Shown: in pieces, positions 1 to 8,421 of the stretch
Position numbering within the stretch: position 1 is the stretch's first letter
How the letters are laid out: each line of letters starts with the position of its first letter
NCBI GenBank assembly: GCA_947478405.1
Contig: CANJVX010000027.1
Coordinates: 1 to 41,068 of the forward strand
Origin: Beijerinckiaceae bacterium
Lineage (GTDB): Bacteria > Pseudomonadota > Alphaproteobacteria > Rhizobiales > Beijerinckiaceae
Length of the DNA: 41,068 nucleotides
Reading direction: 5' to 3'
The notes under the pieces: model-generated
Databases searched by the model: none
What the model saw: the letters and a program-made list of their open reading frames with translations, nothing else
What the model was told of the DNA's origin: nothing
Made by a program: the position numbers and the translations under genes

Positions 1-99
1 GCTTTCTGTCCGCAGGCCTGTTATGCGGGCGGGCCATCACCCTTCCGCTATTTGCTCTACAAGGATGTCAACCGCCATCCATCGCTGACGCGCTTCTGA
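1..99 (+). CDS. C-terminal end of an unrecognised protein (5' end outside window)
   Basis: Frame 1 is open from the first base and ends at TGA 97-99, giving a 32-residue tail that finishes PSLTRF. The tail holds two Cys spaced four residues apart (CPQAC) and an aromatic, basic end. It converges with the TSUP permease gene, whose stop lies 2 bases further on, so this is plausibly the real 3' end of a gene and not a chance frame. I do not recognise the family from this piece. Confidence 0.55.
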   Translation, partial: AFCPQACYAGGPSPFRYLLYKDVNRHPSLTRF

Positions 100-100
100 C

Positions 101-928
101 TTAGAAGAAGAGCTGGCGCAGCGGATTGGCGGGATCGAGCAGAAATTTTGCCGTCAGCGCAAATGACATGACAACCAAAAGCGGGCGCACACCGCGCCCG
201 CCATACCGCATGGCCAGCCGCGCGCCGATCTGATTGCCGACAATATTCGCCGCGGCCATGGTGAAGCCAATCGCCCAAAGCACCTGACCACCAATGATCA
301 TGGTGATCACGCTCGCCAGATTGGTCGAGAAATTAAGCAACTTCGTATTGCCAATAGCGCGCACCAGACCAAGCCCGCCAAGAACAACCAGTGCGGTTGT
401 AAAAAACGAGCCCGTGCCGGGACCAAAAAAACCGTCGTAAAAACCAATGATTGTGGTGACGATGGTGAGGCCGACACGACCAAGACGCGCCTTGCGATCC
501 GCATCGCTCATGGATGGTGCGAAGAGAAAATAAAGTCCGATGAGAATGAGCAGCACGGGCACAAGCGCGGCCAGAAACGACGAATCCACACCCTGAACCA
601 GAATGGTCCCCGCAGCTGAGCCCAGAAAGGCGCCAAGCGCGGGCAGCCAGAACATGTGCAGATCAACATGGCCCTTGCGCCAAAAAGCAAGAAAAGCACT
701 GCCCGTGCCAAAAGTGCTCTGCAACTTGTTGGTGGCCAAAGCCTGAACGGGCGGAATGCCTGCTGCCAGAAGCGCTGGAAGGGTCAGCAAACCACCACCG
801 CCCGCCATAGAATCAATGAGCCCCGCCAGAAAAGCGGTGGCCGCCAAAAAGCTCATGGTTTCGAGAGTGAATTGCATGCGGGCAGAGCCATAACCGGTCG
901 CGTCGCCCCTTTCAATGGCGCCACCCAT
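101..928 (-). CDS. TSUP-family (TauE/SafE) membrane permease
   Basis: The protein is a polytopic inner-membrane protein of up to 275 aa, the usual size for the TauE/SafE (TSUP) family. These proteins move sulfite, sulfoacetate or other small organic anions. Its N-terminal half carries the Gly-rich stretch SMAGGGGLLTLPALL and an NKLQSTFGT segment. The second half repeats the plan with FGPGTGSFF and NTKLLNFSTN, which is the internal duplication typical of the family. The start is uncertain: the long form begins at 928, while an internal Met (MQFTLETM) at 877 gives 258 aa and puts the first hydrophobic helix close to the N-terminus. The gene is divergent from the ligBA-like operon about 35 bp away, so it could share regulation with it. 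The substrate cannot be told from sequence. Confidence 0.85.
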   Translation of the reverse strand: MGGAIERGDATGYGSARMQFTLETMSFLAATAFLAGLIDSMAGGGGLLTLPALLAAGIPPVQALATNKLQSTFGTGSAFLAFWRKGHVDLHMFWLPALGAFLGSAAGTILVQGVDSSFLAALVPVLLILIGLYFLFAPSMSDADRKARLGRVGLTIVTTIIGFYDGFFGPGTGSFFTTALVVLGGLGLVRAIGNTKLLNFSTNLASVITMIIGGQVLWAIGFTMAAANIVGNQIGARLAMRYGGRGVRPLLVVMSFALTAKFLLDPANPLRQLFF

Positions 929-965
929 GCCTTATTTTCCAGACATGACTTTTTGAGGGATGGAT

Positions 966-1802
966 ATGGCCAAGATCATCGGCGGCATTGGCACATCACA
1001 TGTGCCCACCATTGGCGTAGCCTATGACAAGGGCAAGCAGGATGATCCCGCTTGGGCACCTTTGTTCAAAGGCTACAAGCCCGTGGCCGATTGGCTCGCC
1101 GAGAAAAAGCCTGACGCTCTGGTATTTTTCTACAATGACCATGCGACGACCTTCTTCTTTGATCTCTATCCAACCTTTGCGCTAGGCATTGGCGCGCAAT
1201 TCGAAATTGCCGATGAAGGTGCGGGCAAACGCCCATTGCCACCCATGCGCGGCAATGTCGATCTCTCGATCCATATTGCGGAATCTTTGGTGAATGACGA
1301 ATTCGACATCACCACTTTTCAGGATCGCCCGATTGATCACGGTTGCGCCTCGCCGCTGCCGCTGCTCTGGCCCCATGCGCCCGACTGGCCGGGCGTGATT
1401 GTGCCGATTGCAATCAATGTGCTGCAATTCCCGATTCCCACCGCCAAACGCTGCTACAAACTCGGCCAAGCCTTGCGCCGTGCGATTGAATCCTATCCGG
1501 AAGATCTGAAAGTTGTGGTCGTCGGCACAGGTGGCCTCTCGCACCAAGTGCATGGCGAGCGCGCGGGCTTCAACAATGAAGAATGGGATATGGAATTTCT
1601 CGATCTCTTTGTGAAAAATCCGGAAGAACTCACCAAGCTACGCCATGCCGATTATATTCGTCGAGGCGGGGCCGAAAGTGTCGAGCAGATCATGTGGCTC
1701 GCCATGCGCGGCGCGCTAGAGGGCGAGATCCGCGAATTGCATCGCAATTATTATCTGGCCACCACAACGGCCATGACCGTCACACTTTACGAACCGGCTT
1801 GA
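966..1802 (+). CDS. ligB: Class III extradiol dioxygenase, LigB-type beta subunit (protocatechuate 4,5-dioxygenase family)
   Basis: This is the catalytic beta subunit of a non-haem Fe(II) ring-cleavage dioxygenase. The 278-aa sequence follows the known LigB closely. The iron ligands are visible as His12 (GTSH), His59 (YNDH) and Glu240 (ESVE), and the general-base His193 is in GTGGLSH. ATG at 966 is preferred over ATG at 960 because the Shine-Dalgarno GAGG at 955-958 sits 7 nt before 966 but only 1 nt before 960. The alpha subunit gene follows after 9 nt, and an alpha/beta hydrolase after that, so these form one operon. No ligC, ligI, ligJ or ligK is visible nearby, so the substrate may be protocatechuate, gallate or a related catechol. 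Family is secure; substrate is inferred. Confidence 0.88.
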   Translation: MAKIIGGIGTSHVPTIGVAYDKGKQDDPAWAPLFKGYKPVADWLAEKKPDALVFFYNDHATTFFFDLYPTFALGIGAQFEIADEGAGKRPLPPMRGNVDLSIHIAESLVNDEFDITTFQDRPIDHGCASPLPLLWPHAPDWPGVIVPIAINVLQFPIPTAKRCYKLGQALRRAIESYPEDLKVVVVGTGGLSHQVHGERAGFNNEEWDMEFLDLFVKNPEELTKLRHADYIRRGGAESVEQIMWLAMRGALEGEIRELHRNYYLATTTAMTVTLYEPA

Positions 1803-1811
1803 GGACAACAG

Positions 1812-2171
1812 ATGAACCCGCAACTCGCCGGATTGGAAGATCTCGAAGGCACTTATGTCTTCGATCTGCACACAAGCAACCGCGCCATGAAACTCAATCG
1901 CTTCCTCTGGAAGATGATTGGCACAGAAGCCCGTGCGCATTTCAGCAAAGACCCAGAAAATGCCATGACTGAGGCCGGTCTCTCCGACACGGAAAAAGAC
2001 CTTGTGCGCCGTCAAGACTGGATTGGTCTCATCCGTGCGGGCGCCAGTTTCTTTGTGCTCGAAAAATTCGCCCGCGTGGCCCAGCGCACCAATCTCGAAG
2101 TCTATGCCATGATGCGCGGCGAAACATTTGACGAATTCATGGCCACGCGCCGCGTGCCCGAGTGCCGCTGA
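1812..2171 (+). CDS. ligA: LigA-type alpha subunit of the extradiol dioxygenase
   Basis: A 119-aa, mostly helical protein of the LigA family. In protocatechuate 4,5-dioxygenase the small alpha subunit covers the active-site cleft of LigB. The FLWKMIGTEAR and LIRAGASFFVLEKFARV segments are typical of this family. It lies 9 nt downstream of the beta subunit gene and its TGA overlaps the ATG of the next gene by one base (A at 2171). The order here is beta then alpha, the reverse of the classical ligAB arrangement in sphingomonads. Confidence 0.85.
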   Translation: MNPQLAGLEDLEGTYVFDLHTSNRAMKLNRFLWKMIGTEARAHFSKDPENAMTEAGLSDTEKDLVRRQDWIGLIRAGASFFVLEKFARVAQRTNLEVYAMMRGETFDEFMATRRVPECR

Positions 2172-2881
2172 TGAGCCAGAAAGAAACGCTCTATCTGCTC
2201 TGCGGCTTGCTCTGCGATGCCTATACATTCGCACGCCAAAAGGCGGCTCTCAGCGCACATTATGATGTGCGTGTGGTCGATTTCTTCGGCCTCCAGTCTA
2301 TGGAAGCCATGGCGCGCAAAGTCTTGGATGATGCGCCGCCGCGCTTTTCTGTCTGCGGCTTTTCCATGGGCGGGCGTGTCGCATTAAAAATCATGGCGCT
2401 TGCGCCCGAACGCGTCACGCGCCTGTGCCTGCTCGACACAGGTGTCGGCCCCGTGGTTGAGGGCGAAGCAGAAAAACGCCAAGTGCTCATCAATCTCGCA
2501 CAAGCCAAAGGTAATGCAGCGCTCATCAGCACATGGTTGCCACCCATGCTGCATCCCACGCGCCAGAAAGACCCTGACTTTATCGGCCCATTGGGCGAGA
2601 TGATATGCCGCGCAACGCCCGACATTTTTGCGCGCCAGCAAAAAGCACTGCTCACGCGTGATGACGCACGGCCATTGCTGCCCAAGATCAACATCCCGAC
2701 CTATGTGGTGGTCGGCCGACAAGATGTCTGGAGCACAGTCGAACAACATGAAGCTTTTGCGCGGGAGATCGCGGGCGCCAAACTCATCGTCATTGAAGAG
2801 AGCGGTCATTTTGTGCCTGTCGAGCAGCCGGACCAACTCTCGGCCGTGCTGGATGAGATGATGCAGGTCCACGCCGCCTGA
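2171..2881 (+). CDS. Alpha/beta hydrolase
   Basis: The 236-aa protein has the alpha/beta-hydrolase fold with a full catalytic triad in the expected order. The nucleophile is Ser65 in the elbow GFSMGG, the acid is Asp185 in VGRQDVW, and His213 is in ESGHFVP. The lid lies roughly between residues 95 and 170. An upstream in-frame ATG at 2162 exists, but the TGATG junction with the alpha subunit gene makes 2171 the likelier start through translational coupling. Co-transcription with a ring-cleavage dioxygenase suggests it hydrolyses an ester or C-C bond before or after ring opening, or an aromatic ester feeding the dioxygenase. That role is inference only. Confidence 0.83.
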   Translation: MSQKETLYLLCGLLCDAYTFARQKAALSAHYDVRVVDFFGLQSMEAMARKVLDDAPPRFSVCGFSMGGRVALKIMALAPERVTRLCLLDTGVGPVVEGEAEKRQVLINLAQAKGNAALISTWLPPMLHPTRQKDPDFIGPLGEMICRATPDIFARQQKALLTRDDARPLLPKINIPTYVVVGRQDVWSTVEQHEAFAREIAGAKLIVIEESGHFVPVEQPDQLSAVLDEMMQVHAA

Positions 2882-2945
2882 ACCCGCTGGCCAGCACAAG
2901 GCTTTTTGAATTGCTTTTCTGGTCTTCACCCGCCATGCAGGACGG

Positions 2946-4238
2946 ATGAAACAGAAACATCAACGCATCGGCAAATTCATGCGCTTGGCACAGCTCGCCA
3001 CGCTAGCGCTCACGCTTTCTTTTGCGAGCGTGGGCGCACAAGCCCGCGATCTTTATCGTTGGGTGCAATATGGCCCCAGTGGGCTTGAAGCGCGCGTGGT
3101 GACGGATGATCCCGCCTGCCCTACGGCCAATGTCGATGGCCAGGAAACGCGCATGGTCGAGCGCTCTGCTCCGGGCAAAGATTATCCCGTGCGCGGCTGC
3201 GCGCTTACGCTCCCCAAATCTGTCAAACTTGTCACGATTGAAGGCGTGCCAATGCCGCTGCCCAAGCCGCGTGCTGATCGCATTCTCATCATGGGTGATA
3301 CGGGTTGCCGTTTGAAAGGCGTAGATCGCGCGCAAGCCTGCAATGACATCAGCGAATGGCCCTTCCGTCTGGGTGCGGCCATGAGTGCCGATTTCAAACC
3401 AGATCTCGTCGTGCATGTCGGCGACATGCATTATCGCGAAACCCCATGCCCGCAGAACAATCTGGGCTGTGCTGGCTCGCCATACGGTGACACATGGCAA
3501 GTCTGGAAAGAAGATTTCTTTGATCCGGCCGAGGCTCTGCTCAATGCAGCCCCTTGGGTGATGGTGCGCGGCAATCACGAAGAATGTGGACGCGGCGGCA
3601 TTGGCTGGGCGCGCACGCTTGATCCTTATGTCTATGACATAAAGAGCGGACGCGATGGATGTTTAGGGCCCCAGCAACCCTATCGCGTTGATTTAGGCGG
3701 CCTCACAATGGTCGTCATGGATGTGTCCACGGCCGACGAGCAGCGCCTCAATGAACAGCAGGCGGCTTTCTTCCATCCGCAATTCGAGAGTGCGAAAAAC
3801 ATTCAGGGCCCTGTCTGGTTTGCTTTTCATCGTCCCATTTGGGCGGTGGAATATATCGTCAATGGCGTGCCCGGCGGCGACAACAAGACACTGGCTGCAG
3901 CAGCCAAAAGCGTTCTTTCTCCCAATGTGCAGGCCATTCTATCTGGCCATCACCATGTGTTCGAAGTGGTGAAATATGAGAATGATCTGCCCTTGCAGGT
4001 GATCTCGGGCCATGGCGGCAATGAATTATCTATGGATGTCCCTGACCCTGTCGGACAATTGGTCAATGGAGAGAAGATTGTTGCGGGCCTGGCACGGCCG
4101 GGCATTTTTGGCTTTGCCATGATTGAACGCGACGCATCCGATCTTTCAGCCACGACATGGCGTCTCACCGGTTATGATCGGCGCGGTCAAAGCATCGGCA
4201 CCTGCAAGCTGGCTGGGCGCAATCTCACCTGCCCTTGA
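2946..4238 (+). CDS. Secreted metallophosphoesterase
   Basis: A 430-aa protein with a basic N-terminus and a hydrophobic signal segment ending in GAQARDLY, so it is probably periplasmic. The core is a calcineurin-like metallophosphoesterase. Metal-binding blocks appear in family order: GDTGC (about 117-121), VGDMHY (about 158-163), GNHEE (209-213), FHRP (near 295) and SGHHH (near 338). An N-terminal part of about 110 residues precedes the catalytic domain. Several Cys residues fit an exported, disulfide-containing enzyme. The start at 2946 has AGGACGG just upstream; a shorter start at 2979 is possible. Phosphatase activity is likely, but the substrate is unknown. The gap of 64 nt after the hydrolase gene leaves operon membership open. 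Confidence 0.85.
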   Translation: MKQKHQRIGKFMRLAQLATLALTLSFASVGAQARDLYRWVQYGPSGLEARVVTDDPACPTANVDGQETRMVERSAPGKDYPVRGCALTLPKSVKLVTIEGVPMPLPKPRADRILIMGDTGCRLKGVDRAQACNDISEWPFRLGAAMSADFKPDLVVHVGDMHYRETPCPQNNLGCAGSPYGDTWQVWKEDFFDPAEALLNAAPWVMVRGNHEECGRGGIGWARTLDPYVYDIKSGRDGCLGPQQPYRVDLGGLTMVVMDVSTADEQRLNEQQAAFFHPQFESAKNIQGPVWFAFHRPIWAVEYIVNGVPGGDNKTLAAAAKSVLSPNVQAILSGHHHVFEVVKYENDLPLQVISGHGGNELSMDVPDPVGQLVNGEKIVAGLARPGIFGFAMIERDASDLSATTWRLTGYDRRGQSIGTCKLAGRNLTCP

Positions 4239-4244
4239 GAAAAT

Positions 4245-4820
4245 TTAGCGCTTCTTGGCCGCCCAAGCTTTCACCGCTTCCAGAGATTTCTGCACATGAG
4301 GCTGGGCATCGCCAGCCTTCACTTGTGAGAGAATGCTGCCATCTGGTGCAATGACGAAAGACACGCGATCCGCAAAAGGCAGGATCGCGCCCACCATGCC
4401 AAAAGTGACCTGATAGGCTCTGATCACTTTCATCTCAGGATCAGCGGCCACGGGAAAACGATCCCGACATTCGGATGTCGAGAATTGGCGCTGCGTCTCG
4501 ATTGTGTCAGATGAAATGCCGATCACGCTGGCGCGATGGGCTTCGAATTCATCCATAGCTTCAGCAAAGAGATGGGCTTCTTCCGTACACACGCTGGTGA
4601 AAGATTTCGGATAGAAGAAGATAACAACGGGGCCCTTCTTCAAGGCCTGCGCCAGCGAGAAGGACATGTCCTTGCCGCCTAGCGCTGCCTGTAGGCTGAA
4701 ATCGGGTGCGGCCTGGCCAAGCTTCAATTGCGCCTGCGCGGGGGCGCTGAAGGCCAGCGCAAACAGCGCATGCCCGGCAACAGCCAGCCATTTCATGATG
4801 CCGTGATTCGCGGATGTCAT
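4245..4820 (-). CDS. Exported peroxiredoxin (AhpC/TSA, BCP-like)
   Basis: A 191-aa thioredoxin-fold peroxidase that reduces hydroperoxides. The peroxidatic site is visible as PKSFTSVC with Cys78, and a second Cys118 (TSECRDRF) could act as resolving cysteine. An N-terminal hydrophobic segment ending SAPAQAQL (about residues 9-31) predicts export to the periplasm, which is less usual for BCP-type enzymes. The open frame extends up to 5024, but ATG at 4820 is chosen because GGAGAGGG stands 4-5 nt before it and because the signal peptide begins there. The gene is convergent with the metallophosphoesterase (6 nt apart) and divergent from the 90-aa hypothetical. Confidence 0.85.
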   Translation of the reverse strand: MTSANHGIMKWLAVAGHALFALAFSAPAQAQLKLGQAAPDFSLQAALGGKDMSFSLAQALKKGPVVIFFYPKSFTSVCTEEAHLFAEAMDEFEAHRASVIGISSDTIETQRQFSTSECRDRFPVAADPEMKVIRAYQVTFGMVGAILPFADRVSFVIAPDGSILSQVKAGDAQPHVQKSLEAVKAWAAKKR

Positions 4821-5022
4821 GTGCCCTCTCCATGGGTCAAATTTCGCTGTTTTGTTTATTACGTGCGCGCCGGCAGCTTGGACCGATTGCGCTTTTCGAC
4901 AAATTCTGTGGATGAAGGCGTGAGCTGCGCCACAACGAGGCCGCATTTTCGCGTTGACGTCACATAGTAAAGAAAGAGTTAAGCGAGCGTGATTCGCGTT
5001 CCTCGAAAGACGGAGATTCGCC

Positions 5023-5295
5023 ATGGGTTATGCAGCGGCCGACCTCATTCCGTTAGAAGACGACCTCGCCGTTCTGACCGACGAGATTTTCAGTGAAATT
5101 GGCAATCGCGACCGTCTGGTCGACGAAAAAGCCCGCGCCGAGGCCATTGCCCGGGTCGGGCGTCTGCTAGCCCGCGCCATATTGCACCCAGCCGAGCCAA
5201 CGCCGGATTTGACCGCCGAGGATCTCGCCGCGGATATCGCTTTCGGGCGGATGGATGCGGAATATGCCTTCGAGGACCGCCCCGTCAGAGATTGA
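5023..5295 (+). CDS. Conserved hypothetical protein, 90 aa
   Basis: A small acidic, soluble, predicted mostly helical protein with no signal peptide, no membrane segment and no Cys. It opens MGYAAADLIPLEDD and contains the Arg/Ala-rich helix ARVGRLLARAIL. GGAG lies 8 nt before the ATG. Codon use looks like that of neighbouring genes, so I take it as a real gene. I do not recognise a function. It is transcribed away from the peroxiredoxin from a shared intergenic region of about 200 bp. Confidence 0.7.
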   Translation: MGYAAADLIPLEDDLAVLTDEIFSEIGNRDRLVDEKARAEAIARVGRLLARAILHPAEPTPDLTAEDLAADIAFGRMDAEYAFEDRPVRD

Positions 5296-5384
5296 GGGGC
5301 GAGAAGTCAATGATGGGCCCGCGCGCGTAAATCCGGGCGCGGCATGCTCCACTCGCGTTCTTTGTGCTGTGACTGTGCATTAAA

Positions 5385-5460
5385 TGGTGCCCGGGGGCGG
5401 GATCGAACCACCGACACTGCGATTTTCAGTCGCATGCTCTACCAACTGAGCTACCCGGGC
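5385..5460 (-). tRNA. tRNA-Phe (anticodon GAA)
   Basis: Read on the minus strand this gives a complete 76-nt cloverleaf: acceptor GCCCGGG pairs with CCCGGGC, the D-arm carries AGCTCAGTTGGTAGAGC, the anticodon loop is CTGAAAA with GAA, the T-arm has GGTTCGATCC, and the CCA end is encoded (5385-5387). The anticodon GAA reads UUC and UUU, so it charges phenylalanine. A well-matched promoter lies upstream. Confidence 0.97.
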
Positions 5461-5495
5461 GTCTCGCCGACGGCAAGGCCATCAGGAGTGGCCGG

Positions 5496-5524
5496 TTTAT
5501 AGAAAGGCCACGGCCTCTTGTCCA
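5496..5524 (-). promoter_or_regulatory. Sigma-70-type promoter of tRNA-Phe
   Basis: On the minus strand TGGACA (5519-5524) and TATAAA (5496-5501) are separated by exactly 17 nt. Transcription would start near 5489, about 30 nt before the mature tRNA 5' end at 5460. It lies between yacG and the tRNA, so the tRNA need not depend on readthrough from infA-maf-yacG. Confidence 0.65.
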
Positions 5525-5567
5525 GCGCCGGGCAGGCTTTTCTCAAGGCCCATGCCATCTTTCTGGA

Positions 5568-5801
5568 CTACTCGTCCTCGCCTTCGAGCGAGATCAGGCG
5601 CGGGCGCGGACGGGGTTGTTCTTCTTCCTCATCCGGATCATCAGAGGGCGCGGCAGGGATTGCATAAGTCCCTCCAAGCCAACGCCCCAGATCAAGGTCC
5701 GCACAGCGCTTGGAGCAAAAAGGCCGGTAGTCGAGCGTTGCGGCTTTCTTGCAGATCGGACAAGGCACTGCCTTTCCCTCATTGTCATTGGCACTGTTCA
5801 T
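5568..5801 (-). CDS. yacG: YacG-type zinc-binding protein (DNA gyrase inhibitor family)
   Basis: A 77-aa protein with the four-cysteine zinc knuckle of YacG: Cys14 and Cys17 (CPIC), Cys29 and Cys33 (FCSKRC), followed by the family signature ADLDLGRWL. The C-terminus is acidic and Pro/Arg rich. In E. coli YacG binds GyrB and inhibits gyrase; that role is carried over from the family. It starts 4 nt after the maf stop, with the SD-like AAGG inside the end of maf, so the two are translated together. Confidence 0.93.
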   Translation of the reverse strand: MNSANDNEGKAVPCPICKKAATLDYRPFCSKRCADLDLGRWLGGTYAIPAAPSDDPDEEEEQPRPRPRLISLEGEDE

Positions 5802-5805
5802 GGGA

Positions 5806-6462
5806 TCAGGCCTTTAACGACCAGAGCGTCGACACAGGAAAACCCTCACCCGATAGCAGCGATGCTGTCTCATAAAGTGGCAATCCGACAACGCCGGGAT
5901 AGGAGCCGACAAGGTTCACGACAAAGGCGCCTGCGAGGCCCTGGATAGCATAGCCACCTGCTTTGCCGTGCCATTCACCTGAGGCCAGATAAGCATCCAT
6001 CTCGGCATGCGACAGGCGCTTGAAGGACACGCGGCTTTCAACAACGCGATGGCGCAAAGTGCCTTTCGGTGTGACCAAAGCCACGCCCGTATAGACGCGA
6101 TGCGCGCGGCCCGAGAGCAGCGACAGACATTGCTTTGCCTCGTCCCTCATCTCGCATTTGGGAAGAATACGCCGCCCCACTGCAACAACCGTGTCGGCTG
6201 CCAGCACGAACGCATTTGCATAGAGCGGATTTTTACGCGCCAACATTGCAGCACTCTGTGCCTTTTGTTGTGCAAGACGCTGGGCAAGAGGGCGCGGCAA
6301 TTCATTCTGCTCGGGCGTCTCATCCAGATCAGCGGGCAGAAGATGATCGGGCTCGATGCCCATTTGCTGCAAAAGCGCAAGGCGCCGCGGCGAGGCCGAG
6401 GCGAGAACGAGCTTGGGAAGACCCTGTCCGTTGGCCTGCGTCACGCGACTGTCCGTTGTCAC
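5806..6462 (-). CDS. maf: Maf-like nucleoside triphosphate pyrophosphatase
   Basis: A 218-aa protein of the Maf/YhdE family, which hydrolyses non-canonical or modified nucleoside triphosphates to monophosphates. The N-terminal signature [16 protein letters not shown] is clear, as are the ADLDETP, ADTVV and YAIQGLAG blocks further along. The start at 6462 is GTG; an alternative GTG at 6444 also precedes the conserved region, and no strong SD decides between them. It sits between infA and yacG in one minus-strand run, an order common in alphaproteobacteria. Confidence 0.92.
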   Translation of the reverse strand: MTTDSRVTQANGQGLPKLVLASASPRRLALLQQMGIEPDHLLPADLDETPEQNELPRPLAQRLAQQKAQSAAMLARKNPLYANAFVLAADTVVAVGRRILPKCEMRDEAKQCLSLLSGRAHRVYTGVALVTPKGTLRHRVVESRVSFKRLSHAEMDAYLASGEWHGKAGGYAIQGLAGAFVVNLVGSYPGVVGLPLYETASLLSGEGFPVSTLWSLKA

Positions 6463-6482
6463 GAGCGGAAAAGAAGCCGCTC

Positions 6483-6701
6483 TTACTTGAAGCGATAAGT
6501 GATCCGGCCCTTGGTCAGATCATAGGGGGTCATTTCGACGAGAACCTTGTCACCGGTCAGCACACGAATGCGGTTCTTGCGCATCTTGCCAGCTGTATGG
6601 GCGATGATTTCGTGATCGTTCTCGAGCTTCACACGGAAGGTCGCATTGGGGAGCAATTCGCTCACCACGCCCGGAAATTCGAGCAATTCTTCTTTCGACA
6701 T
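6483..6701 (-). CDS. infA: Translation initiation factor IF-1
   Basis: A 72-aa OB-fold protein with the full IF-1 sequence, including [11 protein letters not shown], the [12 protein letters not shown] strand pair and GRITYRFK at the end. IF-1 binds the ribosomal A site during initiation together with IF-2 and IF-3. AGGA stands 5 nt before the ATG. It is the first gene of the infA-maf-yacG group, with a 20-nt gap to maf. Confidence 0.98.
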   Translation of the reverse strand: MSKEELLEFPGVVSELLPNATFRVKLENDHEIIAHTAGKMRKNRIRVLTGDKVLVEMTPYDLTKGRITYRFK

Positions 6702-6871
6702 GTCTATCCTGTCTTTGGCGGCAGCCGCGCCGCGCTCAAGGGGAGCGAAGCCATCCGGTCAGCCAATCCATTGGTGAAGTGGGCGGACCCTAATAGAGAA
6801 CCATCCATTTGTGAACAGATGAGCGGGCTGCAAAGCCCTCAAACAGGCCCAAATCCCGCAAAAATCGGGGC

Positions 6872-7723
6872 TCAAGGCGTCTTGGGAGCCTCAAGCGTTG
6901 CGCTGGAGACGCCTAACCCCGCCTCAGATTGCGCAGAAAGGCGCGCATGACGGCGGATCGCGATAGGTAACAGCGCGAGATAAGAGACGGTCAGCGCGAT
7001 CAGCACTTCCATCGGGAAGGAGGCCAGCGCCAGAATGAACACAGCCACCGCAAACAAAACGACGATGAAATATTCGCGCGGCACACGGCCAATCTGCTTG
7101 CCTGAAAAATGCGGGATGCGGCTCGCCATCAAAAAAGCGATGCCCAGCAGATAGACGATCTCTAGCGCCGAATAGATGCGGCCCTGCGGCAGACCAAACA
7201 CGGAATAGCTCAGATAGATTGGAAGCAGCGCGGCAATTGCTCCAGCAGGCGCTGGCATGCCGACAAAAAATTGTGCCTGCCAGGCCGGCTTGTTGGGATC
7301 GTCAATCATCACATTGAAACGTGCCAGACGAAGTGCGGCGGCAATGGCAAAGACGAGAGCGGCAAACCAGCCGAAACTGGGAATTTCGTGTAGGCTCCAG
7401 AAATAGAGCAGGAACGCAGGCGCAACACCGAAGTCGACGAAATCCGCCAGCGAATCAAGCTCGGCACCGAAACGCGATGCACCATCAAGCGCGCGAGCGA
7501 GCCGACCATCGAGACCATCGAGCACGGCAGCGAGCACAATAAAGATCGCAGCCATTTCAAATTTCTGTTCGGTCGCGAAACGGATCGAGGTCAGGCCCAG
7601 ACAAATAGCCAGAAGCGTCACGAGATTGGGCAGAACAAAGCGCATCGGAATGCGCGAGAAACGGCGCTTACGCCTCGTATTGGCGGTTGTTTCGTCCATT
7701 TTCGTGCCGCTCTCTTCGCTCAT
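6872..7723 (-). CDS. pssA: CDP-diacylglycerol-serine O-phosphatidyltransferase
   Basis: The enzyme makes phosphatidylserine from CDP-diacylglycerol and serine at the inner membrane. The 283-aa protein has the complete CDP-alcohol phosphotransferase motif: D72-G73, A76-R77, G86, D90 and D94 (DGRLAR, then GAELDSLAD). About seven hydrophobic helices follow the basic N-terminus. Its ATG overlaps the psd stop as TGATG at 7721-7725, so psd and pssA are translationally coupled. Length is close to other alphaproteobacterial type II PssA proteins. An alternative start at the second Met (residue 9) is possible. Confidence 0.95.
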   Translation of the reverse strand: MSEESGTKMDETTANTRRKRRFSRIPMRFVLPNLVTLLAICLGLTSIRFATEQKFEMAAIFIVLAAVLDGLDGRLARALDGASRFGAELDSLADFVDFGVAPAFLLYFWSLHEIPSFGWFAALVFAIAAALRLARFNVMIDDPNKPAWQAQFFVGMPAPAGAIAALLPIYLSYSVFGLPQGRIYSALEIVYLLGIAFLMASRIPHFSGKQIGRVPREYFIVVLFAVAVFILALASFPMEVLIALTVSYLALLPIAIRRHARLSAQSEAGLGVSSATLEAPKTP

Positions 7724-8421
7724 CAGCCAACCTTGTAGCTGCGGCGCTGTTCTGTCGAGGACAGATCGGCAAGGATCGTTTCGCCCGCGATCGCCTTGGA
7801 ACCCAAGCCCACCAACGGCACGGCATTGTCGGGCATATAAACGTCGACACGCGAGCCGAAGCGGATGAGGCCGAAGCGCTCACCCGTGCCAATCGCATCG
7901 CCCTCGCGCGCAAAGGATATGATGCGACGTGCGATCAGGCCTGCAATCTGCACGACGCCAAACTGGCCCTGCGCGGTTTCGATGATGAGCGAATTGCGCT
8001 CATTATCTTCGCTAGCCTTATCGAGATCGGCACTGAGGAAGAGGCCAGGCTTGTAAGCGATGCGCTTGATACGTCCGGTCACAGGTGCACGATTCACATG
8101 GCAATCGAAGACCGACATGAAAACAGAAATGCGCGACATCGGCTGATCGCCCAGGCCCAACTCGGGCGGCGGCACAAAAAAACCAATCGACGACACAATG
8201 CCATCGGCGGGCGAGACGACAAGTCCCTCACGCAAGGGCGTGACACGCGGCGGATCGCGGAAGAAATAGCAGCACCAGACGGTGAGGATTCCTCCAATCC
8301 AACCAAGCGGGGACCACACCCAACTGAGGATAAGGGCAATCACCGCAAAGATCGCGATGAAGACATAGCCTTCCGGATGGATGGGAACGATCTGGCGACG
8401 GATGGAATCGATCATAGACAT
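7723..8421 (-). CDS. psd: Phosphatidylserine decarboxylase proenzyme
   Basis: Decarboxylates phosphatidylserine to phosphatidylethanolamine and works right after PssA. The 232-aa form from ATG 8421 matches the short alphaproteobacterial Psd class. The self-cleavage site is [11 protein letters not shown]: cleavage before Ser190 would make the pyruvoyl group and split the beta and alpha chains. Two hydrophobic segments near the N-terminus anchor it to the membrane. The frame is open up to 8625, but the extra 68 residues look non-conserved and have no membrane or domain signal. No strong SD precedes 8421, so the start stays uncertain. Confidence 0.92.
   Translation of the reverse strand: MSMIDSIRRQIVPIHPEGYVFIAIFAVIALILSWVWSPLGWIGGILTVWCCYFFRDPPRVTPLREGLVVSPADGIVSSIGFFVPPPELGLGDQPMSRISVFMSVFDCHVNRAPVTGRIKRIAYKPGLFLSADLDKASEDNERNSLIIETAQGQFGVVQIAGLIARRIISFAREGDAIGTGERFGLIRFGSRVDVYMPDNAVPLVGLGSKAIAGETILADLSSTEQRRSYKVG

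Noticed and set aside
4954-4982. TTGACG as a possible -35 element before the 90-aa hypothetical gene
   Set aside because: No acceptable -10 hexamer lies 16-18 nt downstream.
6840-6871. Possible terminator hairpin (CCCG...CGGG) after pssA
   Set aside because: The stem has only four base pairs and no U-run follows in the correct direction.
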